64,000 nt of DNA from Phenylobacterium sp. J367 (GTDB lineage Bacteria; Pseudomonadota; Alphaproteobacteria; Caulobacterales; Caulobacteraceae), in NCBI RefSeq assembly GCF_024699985.1, contig NZ_JAJONA010000001.1:682001-746000 (forward strand), in the 5' to 3' direction. Of the stretch, positions 60,701 to 64,000 are shown piece after piece (position 1 is the stretch's first letter; every line of letters starts with the position of its first letter). The translations under genes and the position numbers were made by a program. Under the pieces are notes generated by a model. The model worked only from the letters and a program-made list of their open reading frames with translations. It was not told where the DNA came from and ran no database searches.

Positions 60701-61014
60701 GCCCGCTTCAGCCGGGCGAGTTCGGCCTCCAGGACCGCCACCCGCCGCTCCAGCGCCGCGAGCCGGGCCTCAACCGGGGAGGCCTGGCCCGGCACAGGCG
60801 TCGAGATCCCGGCCCGATCGGCGATCTCCCGGGGGTCCACGCCCAGGAGCTCGGCGAAGACCGCCACCTCCCCGGCAGAAAGCTCCCGCTGGTCCTTGAA
60901 GACCAGCGCCAGGTCCCCCTGCGCCATGCCGGCCGCCGCGGCTAGCACCTGGCGCGACAGCCCCCGCTCCGCGAGGCGGGCGTCGAACCATTCGGCGTCG
61001 AAGAAGAGGGCCAT
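60697..61014 (-). CDS. Small helix-turn-helix protein with coiled-coil tail
   Basis: A 105-residue protein: FDARLAERGLSRQVLAAAAGMAQGDLALVFKDQRELSAGEVAVFAELLGVDPREIADRAG resembles an XRE-like fold with weak motif, and VEARLAALERRVAVLEAELARLKRA is a strong coiled coil. It probably dimerizes. It converges with the membrane protein gene by a 4-base overlap. Confidence 0.65.
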   Translation of the reverse strand: MALFFDAEWFDARLAERGLSRQVLAAAAGMAQGDLALVFKDQRELSAGEVAVFAELLGVDPREIADRAGISTPVPGQASPVEARLAALERRVAVLEAELARLKRA

Positions 61015-61085
61015 GGCGGCTCCGGGCAGGTCTGGCGCAGCTCTTGCTTAGCCCAGGATCGCACAGTCCGGCCACGGGGACCGCC

Positions 61086-61160
61086 ATGGGCAAGTTCAGC
61101 TTCCGCCTCATCGACGTCACCGTCGTGGCCCTGATCTTCACGGCCCTGATCGGCGGGTGA
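61086..61160 (+). CDS. Small single-span membrane peptide (24 aa)
   Basis: MGKFSFRLIDVTVVALIFTALIGG is a 24-residue ORF: a basic start and one hydrophobic helix. It lies alone between a minus-strand HTH gene start and a convergent GT2 stop, with GGGGACC upstream as a weak ribosome site. Such miniproteins are missed by gene finders; coding is not proven. Confidence 0.4.
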   Translation: MGKFSFRLIDVTVVALIFTALIGG

Positions 61161-61161
61161 G

Positions 61162-61902
61162 CTAGATCTCGTCCACCTGGCCCGGCAGGCGCGAGCGCGA
61201 CTGCAGCCACATGACGCCGTAGAGGTCCGACAGCGAGACCCAGAGCCGGCCGAGGTTGGTGTACTTCGAGACCCCGGTCTCGCGGTTGCGGTGATGGACC
61301 GGCAGGAAGGCCGTCTGGTAGCCCTCGCGCAGCATCAGGGCCGGCAGGTAGCGGTGGATGTGGTCGAAATAGGGGAGCCTGAGGAAGGCGTCCCGGCGGA
61401 ACGCCTTCAGCCCGCAGCCGGTGTCGTTGGCGGTGTCCTTCAGCAGCCGCTTTCTCACGCCGTTGCCGACCCTGGACGCCCACTTCTTGGCGTGGCTGTC
61501 CTGGCGCTTCACCCGCTCGCCGCCGACCAGCGCGAGGTCAGGCGGGCCGGCCAGCAGAGCGTCGACGAGCTTCGGCCCGTCGGCCGGATCGTTCTGGCCG
61601 TCGCCGTCGAGGGTGACGATCACCTCGCCCCGGGGCCCAGAATCCCGGTGCGGACCGAGCGGCTCTGGCCGGAGTTCCTGCGATGCGCCAGGACGCGCAG
61701 TTGGGGGGATCTCCGTCTTCAGCGCGCCGAGAGCCGCGCGGGTGCCGTCGCGGCTGGCGTCGTCCACGAAGATGATCTCGTGATTGCGGCCTTCGAAAGC
61801 GGCGGCGATCTCCCGGGCGAGGCCGGGCGCGGCGCCCTCCTCGTCGAAGACCGGGACGACCACCGAGATCAGGGGCGCGGAGGATTTGGCGGCTCGAGCC
61901 AT
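61162..61902 (-). CDS. Glycosyltransferase family 2, DPM1-like (internal compensated frameshift)
   Basis: A 246-residue soluble GT2: ISVVVPVFDEEGAAPGLAREI, IIFVDDASRDGTRAAL, VTLDGDGQNDPAD and GCGLKAFRRDAFLRL. The segment between KTEIP and RGEVIVTL reads unnaturally. One extra base at the six-G run 61703-61708 and one lost base near 61632-61640 shift it for about 25 codons; correction gives QLRVLAHRRNSGQSRSVRTGI, as in the family. It likely makes a polyprenyl-phosphate sugar for the ArnT-like transferase next door. Confidence 0.83.
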   Translation of the reverse strand: MARAAKSSAPLISVVVPVFDEEGAAPGLAREIAAAFEGRNHEIIFVDDASRDGTRAALGALKTEIPPTARPGASQELRPEPLGPHRDSGPRGEVIVTLDGDGQNDPADGPKLVDALLAGPPDLALVGGERVKRQDSHAKKWASRVGNGVRKRLLKDTANDTGCGLKAFRRDAFLRLPYFDHIHRYLPALMLREGYQTAFLPVHHRNRETGVSKYTNLGRLWVSLSDLYGVMWLQSRSRLPGQVDEI

Positions 61903-61957
61903 GCGCCTCCCATAGCGGAAAAGCAGCGACGCGTAAGGATCATGGTATCAGGACCGA

Positions 61958-63628
61958 ATGACGCTGAACGATGAACTCGCCCGCTGGAGCCGAGGCTGGC
62001 GCGCCCCGGCGGTCGCCGCGCTCATCGCCTTCCTGGCCGGCCTGCCCGGCGTCTTCGCCATGCCGCCGCTCGACCGCGACGAATCGCGCTTCGCCCAAGC
62101 CACGGCCCAGATGCTGGAGACCGACGACTACGTCGTGATCCGCTTCCAGGACCAGCCGAGGTTCAAGAAGCCGGTTGGCATCCACTGGCTGCAGGCGGTC
62201 AGCGTCTCGACGTTGTCGAGTCCGGAGGCCCGGCAAATCTGGGCCTACCGCGTGCCCTCACTGCTTGGCGCCATGCTGGCGGCGGCGGCCTGCGCCTGGG
62301 GCGCGGCGGCCTTCTTCGGCGGGCCGGCCGGACTGATCGCCGGCGCGATCCTGGGTTCCACCTTCCTGCTGTCCACCGAAGCCTTCATCGCCAAAACGGA
62401 CGCCGCGCTCTGCGGCTTCACGGTGCTGGCGCTGGCCGCGCTGGCCCGGCTCTACGCCGAGGCGCGCGACGGTCCCCCGGCCGGCAAGCGGGCGGCGCTG
62501 CTGTTCTGGATCGGCGTCGGCATGTCGACCCTGATCAAGGGCCCAGTTGGGCCGCTGATCGTCGGCCTCACGCTGGTGACCCTTTGTCTTCTCGACCGCC
62601 GGGCGCGCTGGCTCGCACGGCTGAACTGGTACTGGGGCCTGCTGCTGGTCGCCCTGATCGTCGGCCCGTGGGCAGGCGCGGTCACCGTGGCCACCGACGG
62701 CGGCTTCTGGCTGACGGCGCTGCAGGGCGACCTGGCGCCGAAGCTGGCCGGCGGCCAGGAGACCCACGGCGCGCCGCCGGGCTACCACACCCTCCTCCTG
62801 CCGCTGCTGATGTTCCCGGCGACCCTTCTGCTGCCGGCCGCGGCCATGGTCGCCTGGCAGCGCCGGCGCGAGCCCGGCGTGAAGTTCGCCATCGCCTGGT
62901 TCGTCCCGGGCTTCCTGTTCTTCGAGCTGCTGCCGACCAAGCTCGTGCACTACCCGCTGCTGACCTATGGCGCCCTCGCCTGGCTGGCCGCCGCGGCGAT
63001 GACGACGCCGCTCGGCCCTCGCGTCCGCTGGATCGGGGCGGGGCTGGGCGCCTTCGCCGGCGTCGCGCTGGCGGGCGGCGTGGCCTACCTGCTCTCCGAA
63101 TACGGCGATCCGTCGGACCTGGCCGCCGGCGTCGTCACCGGGGTCCTGCTGTCGGCCGCGGGCCTGATCGGCGGCTACCTCCTCGTTCGGGGCGAGGCGC
63201 CCAAGGCCTGGGCGTCGGCGGCGGTCCTGGGCGTGCTGGGCCACGGCGCGCTGGCCGCGACCGTCGCGCCCCGTCTCGACCCGCTCTGGCTGTCCGACCG
63301 AACGGAGAAGGCGCTTGCCGACGCCACCCTGCTGCCGAGCCAGGGGGTCGCCGAGGCGCCGGTGGCGGTGGCCGGCTACGCCGAGCCCAGCCTGGTCTTC
63401 GCCCTGGGCACCCCCACAGAGCTGGAGGGGCCCGCAGAAGCCGCCGAGGCCATCGCGCAAGGGCGCCCGGCCGTGGTCGAGGCCCGCGAGGAGGCCGCCT
63501 TCCGCCAGGCCCTGGCCCAGGTGAACGCCCCGGTCCGCCTCGTGCGCGAGATCAGGGGCTTGGACTATTCCAACGGCGATGAGATGACGCTGCGCGTGTA
63601 CCAGTCGGCCCGCAGTGGCTCGAGATAG
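61958..63628 (+). CDS. ArnT/PMT-family glycosyltransferase
   Basis: A 556-residue membrane GT-C enzyme. The first luminal loop has PPLDRDESRFAQATAQMLETDDYV with the catalytic acidic pair DRDE, then RFKKPVGIHWLQ, as in ArnT. About eleven to twelve helices and a C-terminal soluble part follow. It transfers a sugar from a polyprenyl-phosphate donor to lipid A or another envelope acceptor. It is divergent from the DPM-like gene by 55 bp. Confidence 0.87.
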   Translation: MTLNDELARWSRGWRAPAVAALIAFLAGLPGVFAMPPLDRDESRFAQATAQMLETDDYVVIRFQDQPRFKKPVGIHWLQAVSVSTLSSPEARQIWAYRVPSLLGAMLAAAACAWGAAAFFGGPAGLIAGAILGSTFLLSTEAFIAKTDAALCGFTVLALAALARLYAEARDGPPAGKRAALLFWIGVGMSTLIKGPVGPLIVGLTLVTLCLLDRRARWLARLNWYWGLLLVALIVGPWAGAVTVATDGGFWLTALQGDLAPKLAGGQETHGAPPGYHTLLLPLLMFPATLLLPAAAMVAWQRRREPGVKFAIAWFVPGFLFFELLPTKLVHYPLLTYGALAWLAAAAMTTPLGPRVRWIGAGLGAFAGVALAGGVAYLLSEYGDPSDLAAGVVTGVLLSAAGLIGGYLLVRGEAPKAWASAAVLGVLGHGALAATVAPRLDPLWLSDRTEKALADATLLPSQGVAEAPVAVAGYAEPSLVFALGTPTELEGPAEAAEAIAQGRPAVVEAREEAAFRQALAQVNAPVRLVREIRGLDYSNGDEMTLRVYQSARSGSR

Positions 63629-63640
63629 GGGAGGCCCGCG

Positions 63641-64000
63641 ATGAGCCGCCGGATCGAGATCGTGGAAGTCGGGCCGAGGGACGGCCTGCAGAACGAGAAG
63701 GTCGCCCTCGAGGTCGGCCAGAAGCTGGAGCTGATCCACCGGCTGGAGGACGCCGGCGCGAAGCGGATGGAGGTGGTCTCCTTCGTCAATCCCAAGCGCG
63801 TGCCGCAGATGGCCGGCGCCGAAGAGATCATGGCCGCCCTGCCGCACGAGGCCGGCAAGTCGCGGATCGGGCTCGTCCTCAACCTCAGGGGTTGGGAGCG
63901 CTGCGTCGAGGCGAAGTGCGACGAGGCCAATGTCGTGGTCTGCGCCTCGGACGGGTTCGGCATCCGCAACCAGGGCGCCTCGGTGGCCGAGCAGGTGGAC
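63641..64000 (+). CDS. mvaB: Hydroxymethylglutaryl-CoA lyase, N-terminal part
   Basis: The first 120 codons of an HMGL-family aldolase run off the window. RRIEIVEVGPRDGLQNEKVALEVGQKLELIHRLEDAGAKRMEVVSFVNPKRVPQMAGAEEIM is the signature TIM-barrel start with metal-binding Arg-Asp. It cleaves HMG-CoA in leucine breakdown. ATG 63641 is 12 bases after the previous stop and follows AGGGGAGG. Confidence 0.9.
   Translation, partial: MSRRIEIVEVGPRDGLQNEKVALEVGQKLELIHRLEDAGAKRMEVVSFVNPKRVPQMAGAEEIMAALPHEAGKSRIGLVLNLRGWERCVEAKCDEANVVVCASDGFGIRNQGASVAEQVD

Overview
The window is high-GC DNA from an alphaproteobacterium of the order Caulobacterales, probably Caulobacter or Phenylobacterium. The clearest evidence is the chemotaxis operon, which follows the Caulobacter order cheX-cheY-cheA-cheW-cheR-cheB-cheY-cheD-cheU-cheY-cheE. 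A phaA-phaB / phaR polyhydroxybutyrate locus and dense glycan genes fit the same group. The genus is inferred.

Positions 1-24,810 are the right-hand part of an integrated mobilizable element. Its right end is a 45-nt displaced 3' half of a tRNA-Arg(ACG) gene next to a tyrosine integrase. The left end lies outside the window. From left to right the element carries: an arsenic module (arsH, arsR, two unrelated arsenate reductases, an aquaporin-type arsenite channel); a mercury module (merR, merC, merT, merP, merA, merB and a second flavin disulfide reductase) flanked by two diverged copies of one 127-128 nt segment; ParB-like, DUF736 and ArdC-like maintenance genes; a divergent XRE/ImmA regulator-protease pair; a HORMA/TRIP13 (type III) CBASS anti-phage operon with a Cap4-type nuclease-SAVED effector; MobC and a VirD2-like relaxase with an RP4-like nic sequence just upstream; hipBA with three operator-like repeats; and AlpA, ParA, a small partner protein and the integrase. 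No type IV secretion genes are visible.

Positions 24,811-64,000 are chromosome-like. They hold a one-module adenylation-carrier-thioesterase synthetase, a TPR-glycosyltransferase, an enoyl-CoA hydratase with a MarR regulator, the chemotaxis operon (30.9-38.5 kb), a 12-kb surface-glycan region (38.5-50.6 kb) that includes an FdtA/FdtB/FdtC-like route to a 3-acylamino-3,6-dideoxyhexose, small envelope proteins, a methyltransferase, glyoxalase II, the pha locus, a set of lipid-linked sugar transferases (57.5-63.6 kb), and the start of a hydroxymethylglutaryl-CoA lyase.

About two dozen genes are split by single-base shifts, nearly all in short G or C runs. In each gene with both ends in the window, undoing the shift restores a family-like protein and a length divisible by three. 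They occur in both the element and the chromosomal part, so I read them mainly as sequencing or assembly errors. Affected genes are annotated as single CDS spanning the shift, with the site given.
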